Shown: positions 1-8,707 of the stretch, piece by piece
Numbering within the stretch: the first letter of the stretch is position 1
Layout of the letters: each line of letters opens with the position of its first letter
Source of the DNA: Croceicoccus bisphenolivorans
GTDB taxonomy: Bacteria; Pseudomonadota; Alphaproteobacteria; Sphingomonadales; Sphingomonadaceae
Direction of reading: 5' to 3'
Assembly (NCBI RefSeq): GCF_001634625.1
Contig: NZ_LRSE01000005.1
Span: forward strand, 1 to 64,000
Length of the DNA: 64,000 nucleotides
Translations under genes and position numbers: made by a program
Notes under the pieces: model-generated
What the model was told of the DNA's origin: nothing
The model's database searches: none
Seen by the model: only the letters and a program-made list of their open reading frames with translations

Positions 1-78
1 CGCGCAAGGTGGGACCGCGACAGCGCTTACGCATCTCGAGGCAATTCCATCGGCGGACAGAAATTTGTCAGCTGGTAG
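1..78 (+). CDS. C-terminal tail of an unidentified protein (partial)
   Basis: The reading frame is open from the first base and closes with TAG at 76-78, giving 25 residues that end in Gly-Gly-Gln-Lys-Phe-Val-Ser-Trp. The composition (aromatic, Ser/Gly/Asn rich) is protein-like and the terminal aromatic residue resembles outer-membrane beta-barrel C-termini, but the fragment is too short to name. The rest of the gene would lie before the window. It could also be chance open frame. Confidence 0.3.
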   Translation, partial: RARWDRDSAYASRGNSIGGQKFVSW

Positions 79-1180
79 AAACATGAAAAATCTGGCGCGG
101 AGTGCATGGGAGATATCTCCGGCAATCACGCAGCGCGATGCAGCCGGTGCCCGCGATCACATCGATTGGTTTCGAAAACTGTCGGAGATATAAGGCCGGT
201 ATTCCGAGTGACTGCAGTCGCACTAGGTCGGAGCGATCCGACTAATCCCAGCTCAACGGCATCAATCCCGAATCATAAAATTTCCCTGTTCATGGAGATT
301 GAACGGGAACTGAAGTCAATTGCTCAGAAATTCCGACAGCGCCGATAACCCGAAGATTATCGACGCAATGTATATACCAACTATGGCGATGTGCTCCCAC
401 GAAAAATTTCTCGAACTTTCTCTAGGTCCAGGCGTATCATAATCATCTAGCATAACATGGTCTCGATGAATTGTGGCACTGTGCGCCGTTTGAACGGCGA
501 ATCCCGATGCTGCCGTTACATCACACTGATGCGCAGATTTAATGCTTTTCGTCACATTGCTCAACTGTCTCGCAGCCTATGGCTGTTTATGGAGGCAATG
601 TCAGTTCACTCAGAAGCTTCTGCAGGTCGAGAGGTCAAGGTCACGCGCGCGCGCGCGAGTCCCAATGGATGTCATTGCGGATCACTGATACTGCAAATTT
701 TTGATTGTCTAGATGGCTTGCGCGTTTCCATCATCACCAAATTTACTGAAGAACAAACATTGCGAAAGGTCGCTTCTTGGTCAATTCGGACCAGTCGAGG
801 ATGTTGGCGGCGGGCATCGCCGCTGGCTCTGCAGGCGGGTGGATGTTCAAAATCGGCGGGTACCCAAAAAGCTTATTTTAGCGTATCGGCCCGCTTTTAC
901 TCCGCCCGATGTCATAGGCCTTGCGTCCAGTGCCCTACAGCCTTTAGTCCATCGCTCATGGAGGTGGGGTGAACGGAAGCAGCCTTGACGTTCGATCCGG
1001 GGCGGCACCGAGGCGTCGCTGACGAATGTCGCGCAAAAGCTGAGCGCATGCATGTGTGGTCCTACCTTCGAGATATTGACTATTTGCAGTTTATGATCCT
1101 TGCAGGATAATGTGCACCGCATCGCTTTCCACCCGAAACGGTGAGACAATTTTTCTCAAAAACGAGGCCGACTTTCTGCT
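79..1180. other. Gene-poor, low-GC region
   Basis: About 1.1 kb in which I see no convincing gene. The short open frames on both strands lack ribosome sites, recognisable motifs and the codon use of neighbouring genes. A 14-base alternating CG tract lies at 644-657. Around 750-890 one frame reads like a short protein remnant (a stretch with Met-Leu-Ala-Ala-Gly-Ile-Ala-Ala-Gly), ending at a TAG near 883; it has no start codon of its own. Base composition is clearly more AT-rich than the core genes from 3.2 kb on, in keeping with accessory or decayed DNA. Confidence 0.5.
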
Positions 1181-1801
1181 GTGAACAATTCGAATTCCTC
1201 GCTTAAAAAAACTCGCGTTACCGTGGTTGAACCAGATCAACGCCTGCGGAGTGATTTTATATCCATGCTCGGTCCGTTGTGTTCGCATTATGAGCCATGC
1301 TCCGGCGTTAGTGAGTTGGCGGCGCACTACCCTGATAATGGGATTATCCTAGTAAATGACATTGACCACGTTCTCGCTGATATATTGAAGCTCAGTGAGG
1401 ATGCGCCTGTGCTTCTGCCAGTAGTAGCTTACGCGTCTGTAGTGGATTCAAATAGGGTCTCCGACGCAATATTTTTAGGAGCAATGGATTATTTTCAGTT
1501 TCCGTTCGACATTGGAAATATGACTGCGAGAATTCCATTATTATTGGATAGATTTGACAAAGTTAAGATTGATCGAGCAAGAGTTATATCTTCAAGAAGA
1601 TTGATGGAACAATTGACCAAAAGGGAAAGGGAGGTTCTGGATTTGATCGTAATGGGCCGTAAATCCAAGAAAATTGCTGAGGATCTTGGTATGGCATTGC
1701 GGACTGTCGAGATACACCGCAAGAATATGACAAGAAAGTTTGATGTTGGAAGCACATTTGAAGTAGTGAAAATAGCAGTTAATTCGGGATTGTATAAGTA
1801 A
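1181..1801 (+). CDS. LuxR/FixJ-type response regulator with degenerate receiver
   Basis: A 206-residue DNA-binding regulator. Residues about 10-120 fold-match a CheY-like receiver and residues about 145-206 form a LuxR-type helix-turn-helix (LTKREREVLDLIVMG, then RTVEIHRKNM). The start is GTG; no ATG lies upstream in frame. The receiver is odd: where the phospho-acceptor Asp is expected the sequence is ILVND (N59/D60), and the conserved Lys before Pro-Phe is replaced (FQFPFD, F107), so phosphorylation-dependent switching is doubtful. No sensor kinase is adjacent. Codon use is AT-rich compared with the core genes, suggesting transfer. The family assignment is firm; the target genes are unknown. 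Confidence 0.8.
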   Translation: MNNSNSSLKKTRVTVVEPDQRLRSDFISMLGPLCSHYEPCSGVSELAAHYPDNGIILVNDIDHVLADILKLSEDAPVLLPVVAYASVVDSNRVSDAIFLGAMDYFQFPFDIGNMTARIPLLLDRFDKVKIDRARVISSRRLMEQLTKREREVLDLIVMGRKSKKIAEDLGMALRTVEIHRKNMTRKFDVGSTFEVVKIAVNSGLYK

Positions 1802-1814
1802 GAATGCGTATATT

Positions 1815-1893
1815 GGCGTTGCCAGGATGACTAACGCTGGCCGAACGGAGGCCCGAACCTGAAGCCTCACGCAGCAGCAGCGGACACCGCATT
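1815..1893 (-). mobile_element. Remnant of an IS6-family element (terminal repeat plus transposase 3' end)
   Basis: The bases from 1815 (GGCGTTGCCA) onward align with the left end of the IS6 element that starts at 2052 (GGCATTGTCA). Shared blocks follow at the same spacing (a GGCCCGA-CCTGAA block and a GCAGC-GCGGAC block). Read on the minus strand, the segment encodes a tail Ala-Val-Ser-Ala-Ala-Ala-Ala-stop, nearly the same as the tail of the complete copy. Only the transposase terminus survives; the remainder appears replaced by the IS5-family fragment next to it. Confidence 0.6.
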
Positions 1894-1942
1894 GGGGCTG
1901 TCAGGGCATTGTCAAAGGGATGGCCGAGCAGGGTCGGCGCTG

Positions 1943-2051
1943 CTAGGCTGCGTTGACAAAAGACTTCAGCCATAGCCGGGCGGCGGCGAGGTTGAGGAAG
2001 CTCTCGAACGAGAGGACAGTCTTGTCATAGCGGGTGGCGATGCGGCGCTGC
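1943..2051 (-). pseudogene. IS5-family transposase, 3' fragment
   Basis: On the minus strand this encodes about 35 C-terminal residues including RRIATRYDK and LAAARLWLKSF, which match the conserved end of IS5-family (IS427-like) DDE transposases. The stop TAG lies at 1943-1945 and overlaps the putative terminal repeat (GGCTGCGTTGACAAA at 1946-1960). The 5' part of the gene is missing because an IS6-family element begins at 2052, directly inside it. Non-functional remnant. Confidence 0.65.
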
Positions 2052-2868
2052 GGCATTGTCACGTTAACTGCCTGTAGGTGAGCGAAGGCCCGAGCCTGAA
2101 ATCTCAGGCCGCAGCGGCGGACGCGGCATGCCACTGCGCGAAAGCGCGGTCTCGGTATTTTCGCATTGCCTTTCTGGAGACGAGGTGACGCTCGATATTG
2201 AAGTTGTTGTAGATTGCTGAGTGGGTAGAGGTGAAGCGTTGAGCCTGGCTTTGGGATTTGAAGCGCTGCATTTTTCGCTCGCGTCTTCGGACAGGAAGGT
2301 GTGAATTTTCCACACGATTGTTGTCGCGCAGTCGACCGGGTTGATGTCGCTTGATACAGCCGAGCACCTTCATCGCAGCTGGGTACGAACGCAGTCCGTC
2401 TGTCACGATGGCTTCGGGAGCGGCACCTTGGTTCTTCAGTAGTTTCCTGAGCAATTTCAGTGCCGCTTCTTTGCTTCGTCTCTTCTGGACAAGGACATCG
2501 AGGACCTCGCCTTCCTTGTCGACGGCGCGCCACATGTACATGCGCTGGCCATTGATCCGGACGACCATCTCATCAAGATGCCAGACGGAATCCGCGCGCC
2601 CCCGCTTGCGGCGAATGTTGGCGGCGATGGCAGGACCGAACTTGTTGGCCCAGCACCGGACGGTTTCATAGGTCACCTCGACACCGCGTTCGGCGAGCAG
2701 ATCCTCGACATCGCGTAAGCTGAGGGTGAACCGATATAGAGCCAAACCCCGAGCCGGATGACGTCCGGCGGGAAGCGGTGTCGTTTGAAGCAAATGGGTT
2801 TCATGCAGGTTCCACTAGTCGACGAAGCGCCGCAGGTGGAGAGAGGTTAGCGTTACACTGACAGCACC
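2052..2868 (-). mobile_element. IS6-family insertion sequence
   Basis: An 817-bp element, the usual size for IS6. Its ends are imperfect inverted repeats: GGCATTGTCACGTTAAC at the left, and the complement of the right end reads GGTGCTGTCAGTGTAAC. A single transposase gene fills it. The flanking 8 bases (GGCGCTGC left, GGCGTCCA right) share only four positions, so there is no intact target duplication; this fits either rearrangement after insertion or co-integrate resolution, both common for IS6. The element interrupts an IS5-family remnant on its left. Confidence 0.7.
2104..2804 (-). pseudogene. IS6-family DDE transposase, frameshifted
   Basis: The natural start is ATG at 2802-2804, giving MKPICFKRHRFPP and reading on to Leu-Gly-Val-Trp-Leu-Tyr. 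There the frame breaks: the next expected family residues (RFTLSLRDVEDLL) continue in another frame, consistent with loss of one base near 2735. Downstream the protein is complete, with the DDE catalytic triad visible in WHLDEM, IVTDG and RVENSH, and ends at 2104. The uninterrupted part alone could start at a TTG (2793) but would have a nonsense N-terminus. IS6 elements are not known to need frameshifting, so I read this as an inactivating mutation; a sequencing error is possible. Confidence 0.75.
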
Positions 2869-3036
2869 GGCGTCCATGATCTGCCCCGACGTCGGGATGT
2901 AGCCCTTCTGCATCGCGGCCGAAATTATAATCAGCTGACAAGGGGAAAAACGCCCAGCTTCAAGACCAGTCCGTGGTGCCTGTTCCATGCATATTCCATG
3001 GAACGCAAAGCCATCGCGCCTAAGTCTTTGAAAAGA

Positions 3037-3111
3037 TGGTGGGCGCGGCAGGGATTGAACCTGCGACCCCACCCGTGTGAAGGGTGTGCTCTACCACTGA
3101 GCTACGCGCCC
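3037..3111 (-). tRNA. tRNA-Val(CAC)
   Basis: The minus strand folds as a 75-nt cloverleaf: acceptor GGGCGCG paired with CGCGCCC, D arm with AGCTCAGTGGTAGAGC, anticodon stem CACCC/GGGTG enclosing loop TTCACAC (anticodon CAC, valine), and T arm with GGTTCAATCC. The 3' CCA is encoded (3037-3039). It lies between the IS remnants and core genes. Confidence 0.95.
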
Positions 3112-3239
3112 GTTGCGGTGTGGTTATGCGATACAGAATCGCGGTGTCCGCCAACAGAGGCGCGCCTTTGCCAGAGTGAAGGCACCTTGGCAAGCGGGGC
3201 GATTGACAAGCGCTGGCTTGGCTCTAGAGGCTCGTTTTC

Positions 3240-3551
3240 ATGAGCGAAGACGACAACACGCCCGCCGAAAACGCAGCTCCCGCCGCAAACGACGTGCCGC
3301 CCGATCGGCTTGCGATCAATCCGCGCAGCCAGCATTTCGATGCGGACAAGCTGCGCCGCGGCGTCGGCATCCGTTTCAAGGGTACGGTTCGCACCAATAT
3401 CGAGGAATATTGCATTTCCGAAGGTTGGGTGCGCGTGCAGGCTGGCAAGTCGATGGACCGCAAAGGCAATCCGCTGACCATCAAGCTGAACGGCCCGGTC
3501 GAGGCATGGTACGAGGATCTCGGCGACGAACCGCCGGTCGCCAAGGCCTGA
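3240..3551 (+). CDS. DUF3297 family protein
   Basis: A 103-residue cytosolic protein of a family common in alpha- and gammaproteobacteria with no established function. The N-terminal 25 residues are acidic, Ala/Asn-rich and probably disordered. The conserved core runs from DRLAINPRS through GVGIRFKG, EGWVRVQAGK and MDRKGNPLTIKLNGPVEAWY. It stands alone downstream of tRNA-Val and converges with the LysR gene, with only one base between the two stop codons. The name is by family recognition; the function is unknown. Confidence 0.8.
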   Translation: MSEDDNTPAENAAPAANDVPPDRLAINPRSQHFDADKLRRGVGIRFKGTVRTNIEEYCISEGWVRVQAGKSMDRKGNPLTIKLNGPVEAWYEDLGDEPPVAKA

Positions 3552-3552
3552 G

Positions 3553-4443
3553 CTAGTCCGGCATCAATTCGGCGCGTTCGCGCTTTACCAGCCGCAGCAA
3601 CCAGTTCCGGAAAGCCTGCACCCGCTCCAGCTGGTGGGTGTCGCGGTGCGTCACCAGCCAGTATGTCCGCGTGATCCTCTCGTCCGGAAAGATTGGCACC
3701 AGATCGGGATCGAGGTCTGCCGCGAAGCAGTGCAGCACGCCCAGCCCCGCGCCTGACAGCACGAGCTGGTGCTGGGCATTGATGCTGGACGAACGCAGTT
3801 CGGGCTCCAGTCCGGGGTGCAGCCGGTCCAGATGGCGCAATTCCGGCATGTGCAGCAAGTCGGGCACATAGCCGACGAGCCGGTGCCCGCTGGCAAGATC
3901 TGCGGTGCGGTGGGGCGTTCCATGCGTCTCCAGATATTTGCGCGAGGCGTAGAGGCGCAGCGCATAGTCGGTCAGCTTGCCTGCAATCAGTGGCCCTGAA
4001 CGCGGGCGGGACAGCACGATCGCAAGATCGGCCTCCCGCTTGGTGGGGCTGAGCAGGCCGGGCGTGATGGCAAGATCGATGACGAGGCGCGGATGCGTCT
4101 GCGCAAATTCGCCAAGGTGGCGTGCAAGGAAGGCCGAGCCGAACCCTTCGGGCAGGGCGACGCGCAAGGTGCCGGTGATGCTGTCGCCATGTCCGCCCGC
4201 CACTTCGCCGATCCCGGCGGCGGCGCGCTCCATCGCCTCTGCCTTCACCAGCAGCGCTTCGCCCGCCTCTGTCGGGACCTGACCTTCGCGGGTCTGTTCG
4301 AACAGGCGCTGGCCCAGCGCACGTTCCAGCCGGCGCAGGCGGCGGCCCATCGTCGTCGGGTCGACGCCCGCCGCTTCGGCTGCCGATGCCAGCTTTCCGG
4401 CCCGCGCGATGGCGAGGAAATCCTGAAGGTCGCTCCAGTTCAT
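3553..4443 (-). CDS. LysR-family transcriptional regulator
   Basis: 296 residues. Residues 1-60 form the winged HTH (DLQDFLAIARAGKLASAAEA, then a recognition helix in DPTTMGRRLRRLE); residues about 90-290 are the LysR substrate-binding domain. It is divergent from mmsA with 135 bp between the start codons, the classical arrangement in which a LysR protein controls the neighbouring operon, here valine degradation. The intergenic region contains a GCAGG/CCTGC inverted arrangement that may be its operator. The effector is unknown; a branched-chain catabolite is plausible from context only. Confidence 0.85.
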   Translation of the reverse strand: MNWSDLQDFLAIARAGKLASAAEAAGVDPTTMGRRLRRLERALGQRLFEQTREGQVPTEAGEALLVKAEAMERAAAGIGEVAGGHGDSITGTLRVALPEGFGSAFLARHLGEFAQTHPRLVIDLAITPGLLSPTKREADLAIVLSRPRSGPLIAGKLTDYALRLYASRKYLETHGTPHRTADLASGHRLVGYVPDLLHMPELRHLDRLHPGLEPELRSSSINAQHQLVLSGAGLGVLHCFAADLDPDLVPIFPDERITRTYWLVTHRDTHQLERVQAFRNWLLRLVKRERAELMPD

Positions 4444-4466
4444 GCAGGCGTTCTACAGAACTGCAT

Positions 4467-4508
4467 TTATGCAGGTCAATCTTGCATATGTAAACATTGC
4501 CTGCAAAT
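4467..4508. promoter_or_regulatory. Candidate operator between LysR gene and mmsA
   Basis: The divergent promoter region holds TTATGCAGG at 4467-4475 and CCTGCAAAT at 4500-4508, an interrupted inverted repeat of spacing compatible with two LysR half-site regions, with an AT-rich centre. Assignment rests on position and symmetry only. Confidence 0.3.
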
Positions 4509-4578
4509 TCGCGGTTCGGTAAACGAGCGCCAAACCCGCCTGCCGGGCCGATCCGGCAGCCCATGAGAGGATGAGCCC

Positions 4579-6087
4579 ATGCGCCTTATCGATCATTTCA
4601 TCACCGGCGGCGCCGGTGCAGTTCCCGGAACGTACACGGGTCGCACCAGCGACGTCTACAATCCCTCGACCGGTCAGGTTCAGGCGCAGCTTCGCCTTGG
4701 CGATGCCGCTCTGTTAGAAAAGGTCGTTGCCACGGCGAAGGAAGTGCAGCCCGGCTGGGCCGCCACCAACCCGCAGAAGCGCGCCCGCGTGATGTTCAGG
4801 TTCAAGGAACTGATCGAGCAGAATATGGACGATCTCGCGCACAAGCTCTCGAACGAGCATGGCAAGGTGATCGACGACGCCAAGGGCGATGTGCAGCGCG
4901 GTCTTGAAGTGATCGAATACTGCTGCGGGATTCCTCAGGTGCTGAAGGGTGAATATACGCAGGGCGCAGGCCCGGGCATCGACGTCTATTCGATGCGCCA
5001 GCCGCTCGGCATCGGTGCGGGCATCACGCCGTTCAACTTCCCGGCGATGATCCCGATGTGGATGTTCGGCATGGCGATCGCGGTGGGCAACGCCTTCGTT
5101 CTGAAGCCGTCGGAGCGTGATCCCTCGGTCCCGAACCGCCTTGCCGAACTGTTTCTTGAGGCCGGTGCCCCCGAAGGCCTGCTGCAGGTCATCCACGGCG
5201 ACAAGGAAATGGTCGACGCGATCCTGGACCATCCCGATATCGCCGCCGTCAGCTTCGTCGGTTCGTCCGACATCGCGCACTACGTCTACAAGCGCGGCGT
5301 TGCTGCCGGAAAGCGCGTGCAGGCCATGGGCGGCGCAAAGAACCACGGCATCATCATGCCCGACGCCGATCTCGATCAGGCGGTCAACGACCTCATGGGC
5401 GCGGCCTACGGCTCGGCCGGCGAACGCTGCATGGCGCTGCCGGTTGTCGTGCCGGTTGGCGAAGACACCGCCGAACGCCTGAAGGCGAAGCTGATCCCCG
5501 CGATCGATGCACTGCGCCCCGGCATCTCGACCGATCCCGAAGCGCACTACGGCCCCGTCGTGACCAAGCAGCACAAGGAAAAGGTCGAGGCCTGGATCCA
5601 GAAGGGCGTGGACGAAGGCGCGGAACTCGTCGTCGACGGCCGCAACTTCTCGCTTCAGGGTTACGAGGAAGGTTTCTTCATCGGCCCCAGCCTGTTCGAC
5701 CACGTCACCACCGACATGGAAAGCTACAAGGAAGAGATCTTTGGCCCCGTCCTCCAGATGGTCCGCGCCAAGGATTTCGAGGAAGCGCTGTCGCTGCCCA
5801 GCCAGCACCAGTACGGCAACGGCGTCGCGATCTTCACCCGCAACGGCCACGCCGCGCGTGAATTCGCATCCCGCGTCAACGTCGGCATGGTCGGCATCAA
5901 CGTGCCGATCCCGGTGCCGGTCAGCTACCACAGCTTCGGCGGCTGGAAGCGTTCGGCCTTCGGCGACACCAACCAGTACGGCACGGAAGGTCTGAAGTTC
6001 TGGACCAAGGTGAAGACCGTGACCCAGCGCTGGCCCGACGGCGGCGGCGACGGTTCGAACGCCTTCGTCATCCCGACGATGGGGTAA
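4579..6087 (+). CDS. mmsA: Methylmalonate-semialdehyde dehydrogenase (CoA-acylating)
   Basis: 502 residues, the usual length. The enzyme converts methylmalonate semialdehyde (valine) to propionyl-CoA with NAD+ and CoA. The aldehyde-dehydrogenase fold shows the NAD-binding segment ITPFNFPAMIP and ALKPSERDPS-type region, the family motif MGGAKNHGIIMPDAD, the catalytic Cys in AGERCMALP (C284) and the C-terminal SFGGWKRSAFGD. A ribosome site GAGAGGA precedes the ATG. It opens a valine-degradation cluster that ends with mmsB, divergent from a LysR regulator. Confidence 0.95.
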   Translation: MRLIDHFITGGAGAVPGTYTGRTSDVYNPSTGQVQAQLRLGDAALLEKVVATAKEVQPGWAATNPQKRARVMFRFKELIEQNMDDLAHKLSNEHGKVIDDAKGDVQRGLEVIEYCCGIPQVLKGEYTQGAGPGIDVYSMRQPLGIGAGITPFNFPAMIPMWMFGMAIAVGNAFVLKPSERDPSVPNRLAELFLEAGAPEGLLQVIHGDKEMVDAILDHPDIAAVSFVGSSDIAHYVYKRGVAAGKRVQAMGGAKNHGIIMPDADLDQAVNDLMGAAYGSAGERCMALPVVVPVGEDTAERLKAKLIPAIDALRPGISTDPEAHYGPVVTKQHKEKVEAWIQKGVDEGAELVVDGRNFSLQGYEEGFFIGPSLFDHVTTDMESYKEEIFGPVLQMVRAKDFEEALSLPSQHQYGNGVAIFTRNGHAAREFASRVNVGMVGINVPIPVPVSYHSFGGWKRSAFGDTNQYGTEGLKFWTKVKTVTQRWPDGGGDGSNAFVIPTMG

Positions 6088-6179
6088 CGGGTCGGATTAA
6101 ATGGCAACCTTTGCGGATTGGAGCGTTGAACGGCTAATACCAACACGGCCGTCAACGCCCGATCCGATGGAGTAGCCCG

Positions 6180-6491
6180 ATGATCGCATTCCCCGCCAAG
6201 TTCGCCCTACCGCTTGCCATTGCCGTCGCACCGCTGCTTGGCGGCTGCGCGACGACGATGAACGAGCCGGTCCGCGTCGGGCCGGAGGGGCAGTGCGATG
6301 CGACATCGGTGCAATCGATGCTAGGACGGACAGCTTCGTCCGAAACCGGCGCGCAGCTTCTGGCAGAGACCGGCGCGCGCACCTTGCGCTGGGTTCCGCC
6401 GCGCACGGCGGTGACGATGGACTATCGGGCCGACCGCCTGACCGTGTCGTACGACGACGCCATGATCATCGACCGGATCAGCTGCGGCTGA
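6180..6491 (+). CDS. Small lipoprotein, peptidase inhibitor I78-like
   Basis: 103 residues. The N-terminus is a lipoprotein signal ending in LLGGCATT, so the mature protein begins at a lipidated Cys near residue 23. The C-terminal half matches the I78 inhibitor family (TGARTLRWVPPRTAVTMDYR, then ADRLTV and a terminal DRISCG), small proteins thought to bind serine proteases. It sits between mmsA and the acyl-CoA dehydrogenase on the same strand, an unexpected place for an envelope protein in a catabolic operon. Inhibitor activity is inferred from the family only. Confidence 0.7.
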   Translation: MIAFPAKFALPLAIAVAPLLGGCATTMNEPVRVGPEGQCDATSVQSMLGRTASSETGAQLLAETGARTLRWVPPRTAVTMDYRADRLTVSYDDAMIIDRISCG

Positions 6492-6518
6492 CCCGATCGG
6501 GAGGGATGAACTGACAAG

Positions 6519-7664
6519 ATGAGCGACCAGTTTTCTTTGACCGAGGACCAGCTGGCCATTCAGGAAATGGCCCAGCGCTTCACCGCCGACATGATCACCC
6601 CCAACGCGGGCGAGTGGGACGAGCACAAGACTTTCCCGCGCGACGTGGTGAAGCAGGCGGCGGAACTCGGCTTCGCCTCGATCTATGTGTCGGAAGACGC
6701 GGGCGGGATCGGCCTTGGCCGGCTGGAAGCGGCGCTGATCATGGAGGCGATGGCTTATGGCTGTCCTTCGACCAGCGCGTTCATCTCGATCCACAACATG
6801 TCGGCGTGGATGATCGACCGGTTCGGATCGCAGGACGTGAAGGACCGCTATCTGCCCGACCTCGTGTCGATGGAACGGATCGCGTCCTACTGCCTTACCG
6901 AACCTTCGTCGGGTTCGGACGCTGCGGCGCTGCGAACGAAGGCGGTCGACAAGGGCGACCACTGGGAAATCACGGGTTCGAAACAGTTCATCTCCGGCGG
7001 CGGGGAGAACGAGGTCTACGTCACCATGGTCCGCACCGGTGTCGACGGGCCGAAGGGCATTTCCTGCGTCGTGATCGACAAGGACATGCCGGGCGTATCC
7101 TTCGGCGCGCAGGAGAAGAAGCTGGGCTGGAATTCCCAGCCGACCGCAGCGCTGATCCTCGACAACGTGAAAGTGCCGAAGGCGAACCTCGTCGGCGCGG
7201 AAGGGCAGGGCTTTGCCATCGCCATGGCCGGCCTTGATGGCGGGCGGCTCAACATCGGCGCCTGCTCGCTGGGCGGTGCGCAGCGCGCGCTGGACGAGGC
7301 GATCGCTTATACGAAAGACCGCAAGCAGTTCGGCCAGCCCATCGCCGATTTCCAGAACACGCAGTTCACACTGGCCGACATGGCCGCAGAGCTGGAGGCG
7401 GCCCGCGCCCTGCTCTACATGGCGGCGGTGAAAGTCACGACCGGCGCGCCCGACAAGACGCGCTTTGCCGCGATGGCCAAGATGATCGCGACCGAGACCG
7501 GTTCGAAAGTCGTCGACCGTGCGCTGCAGCTGTTCGGTGGCTACGGCTACCTGAAGGAATACCCGATCGAGAAGCTGTACCGCGACTTGCGGGTGCACTC
7601 GATCCTTGAAGGAACGAACCAGATCATGCGCATGATCGTGGGACGGGAGCTGACGCGCCAATGA
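6519..7664 (+). CDS. Isobutyryl-CoA dehydrogenase (acyl-CoA dehydrogenase family)
   Basis: 381 residues, a full-length FAD-dependent acyl-CoA dehydrogenase. N-terminal helices, the middle beta domain with YCLTEPSSGSDAAALRT (flavin/substrate signature) and the C-terminal four-helix domain with DRKQFGQPIADFQNTQF are all present; the catalytic base is the Glu in ILEGTNQIM (E364). In this cluster the expected reaction is isobutyryl-CoA to methacrylyl-CoA in valine breakdown. It overlaps the next gene by four bases (ATGA), so translation is coupled. The specific substrate is inferred from the neighbours. Confidence 0.88.
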   Translation: MSDQFSLTEDQLAIQEMAQRFTADMITPNAGEWDEHKTFPRDVVKQAAELGFASIYVSEDAGGIGLGRLEAALIMEAMAYGCPSTSAFISIHNMSAWMIDRFGSQDVKDRYLPDLVSMERIASYCLTEPSSGSDAAALRTKAVDKGDHWEITGSKQFISGGGENEVYVTMVRTGVDGPKGISCVVIDKDMPGVSFGAQEKKLGWNSQPTAALILDNVKVPKANLVGAEGQGFAIAMAGLDGGRLNIGACSLGGAQRALDEAIAYTKDRKQFGQPIADFQNTQFTLADMAAELEAARALLYMAAVKVTTGAPDKTRFAAMAKMIATETGSKVVDRALQLFGGYGYLKEYPIEKLYRDLRVHSILEGTNQIMRMIVGRELTRQ

Positions 7665-8707
7665 CCGACAACATCCACATCCACCGCCACGGCGCGGTAG
7701 GCCACCTGTCGCTCAACCGGCCCAAGGCGATCCATTCGCTCACCCTCGGCATGTGCGAGGCGATGATCGCCGCGCTCGTCGAGTGGAAGGACGACGACGG
7801 GATCAAGGCGGTCATCGTCGACCATGCCGAAGGGCGCGGGTTCTGCGCGGGCGGGGACGTGACCCTGCTGCGCAAATCGGCGCTGGAGGACGAGGGCGCG
7901 AGCGGGCGTCACTTCTTCGACGTGGAATACAAGCTCAACCACCTGATGTTCACGTACCCCAAGCCCATCGTCGCCTTCATGGACGGCATTACGATGGGCG
8001 GCGGTGTAGGCATTTCCCAGCCTGCGAAATACCGCGTGGCGACGGAGAACACGAAGTTCGCCATGCCCGAAACCGGTATCGGCCTCATCTGCGACGTCGG
8101 CGGCGGCTGGTATCTGCCGCGTCTTGCCGGACGGCTTGGCCAGTTCCTTGGCCTGACGGGTGCGCGGCTGGACGGGGCGGAATGCCTCGCCGCGGGACTT
8201 GCCACGCACTACATCCCGCACGAACGCCTGTCGGAAGCCAAGGCGCGGATCATATCGCACCCCGACGATATCGAGGCGACGCTGGAAGGCCAGTCCTTCG
8301 CCCCGCCGCCTGCGCGGATCAGCGGCAACCTTGCAAAGATAGACAGCCTGTTCGCATCCGACCGGCTGGAAGATATCGTTGCCGCGCTGGAGGCCGATGG
8401 CGGCGAATGGGCGGCAAAGGAGCTGAAAACGCTTCGTTCGAAGAGCCCGTCGGCCTGCAAGAACGTGCTGAAGCAACTTGAGCTGGGCGCCGCCTGCGAG
8501 ACGTTCGAAGACAACATGAAGATGGAACTGCGCGGCGCTTCGCGGGCCATCACCCGCCACGATTTCGTAGAGGGCGTGCGCGCTCTGCTCGTCGACAAGG
8601 ACAACAACCCGCAGTGGCAGCCGGCCACGCCCGAAGGCGTGAGTGAAGAGATGGTCGAAACCCTCTTCGCCCCGCTGCCCGCCGATCAGGAATGGAAACC
8701 GCTATGA
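7661..8707 (+). CDS. 3-hydroxyisobutyryl-CoA hydrolase (crotonase family)
   Basis: 348 residues. This crotonase-fold thioesterase releases 3-hydroxyisobutyrate from its CoA ester. The N-terminal core carries [14 protein letters not shown] (oxyanion hole) and [12 protein letters not shown], followed by [20 protein letters not shown], the hallmark of the HIBCH branch; the extra C-terminal helical region distinguishes it from shorter hydratases. It overlaps both neighbours by four bases. The family assignment is strong and agrees with the valine pathway order. Confidence 0.9.
   Translation: MTDNIHIHRHGAVGHLSLNRPKAIHSLTLGMCEAMIAALVEWKDDDGIKAVIVDHAEGRGFCAGGDVTLLRKSALEDEGASGRHFFDVEYKLNHLMFTYPKPIVAFMDGITMGGGVGISQPAKYRVATENTKFAMPETGIGLICDVGGGWYLPRLAGRLGQFLGLTGARLDGAECLAAGLATHYIPHERLSEAKARIISHPDDIEATLEGQSFAPPPARISGNLAKIDSLFASDRLEDIVAALEADGGEWAAKELKTLRSKSPSACKNVLKQLELGAACETFEDNMKMELRGASRAITRHDFVEGVRALLVDKDNNPQWQPATPEGVSEEMVETLFAPLPADQEWKPL

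Noticed and set aside
316-564. 82-codon minus-strand frame in the gene-poor start region
   Set aside because: It has a hydrophobic end that could be a membrane helix, but no ribosome site, no recognisable family and no neighbours; not supportable.
644-657. Alternating CG tract
   Set aside because: Fourteen bases of CG could favour Z-DNA, but such tracts are expected now and then in GC-rich genomes and nothing nearby gives it meaning.
2044-2876. Target-site duplication around the IS6 element
   Set aside because: Only four of eight flanking bases agree (GGCG), so no duplication can be claimed.
4714-5931. Long minus-strand frame within mmsA
   Set aside because: Shadow frame opposite a full-length, well-conserved dehydrogenase.
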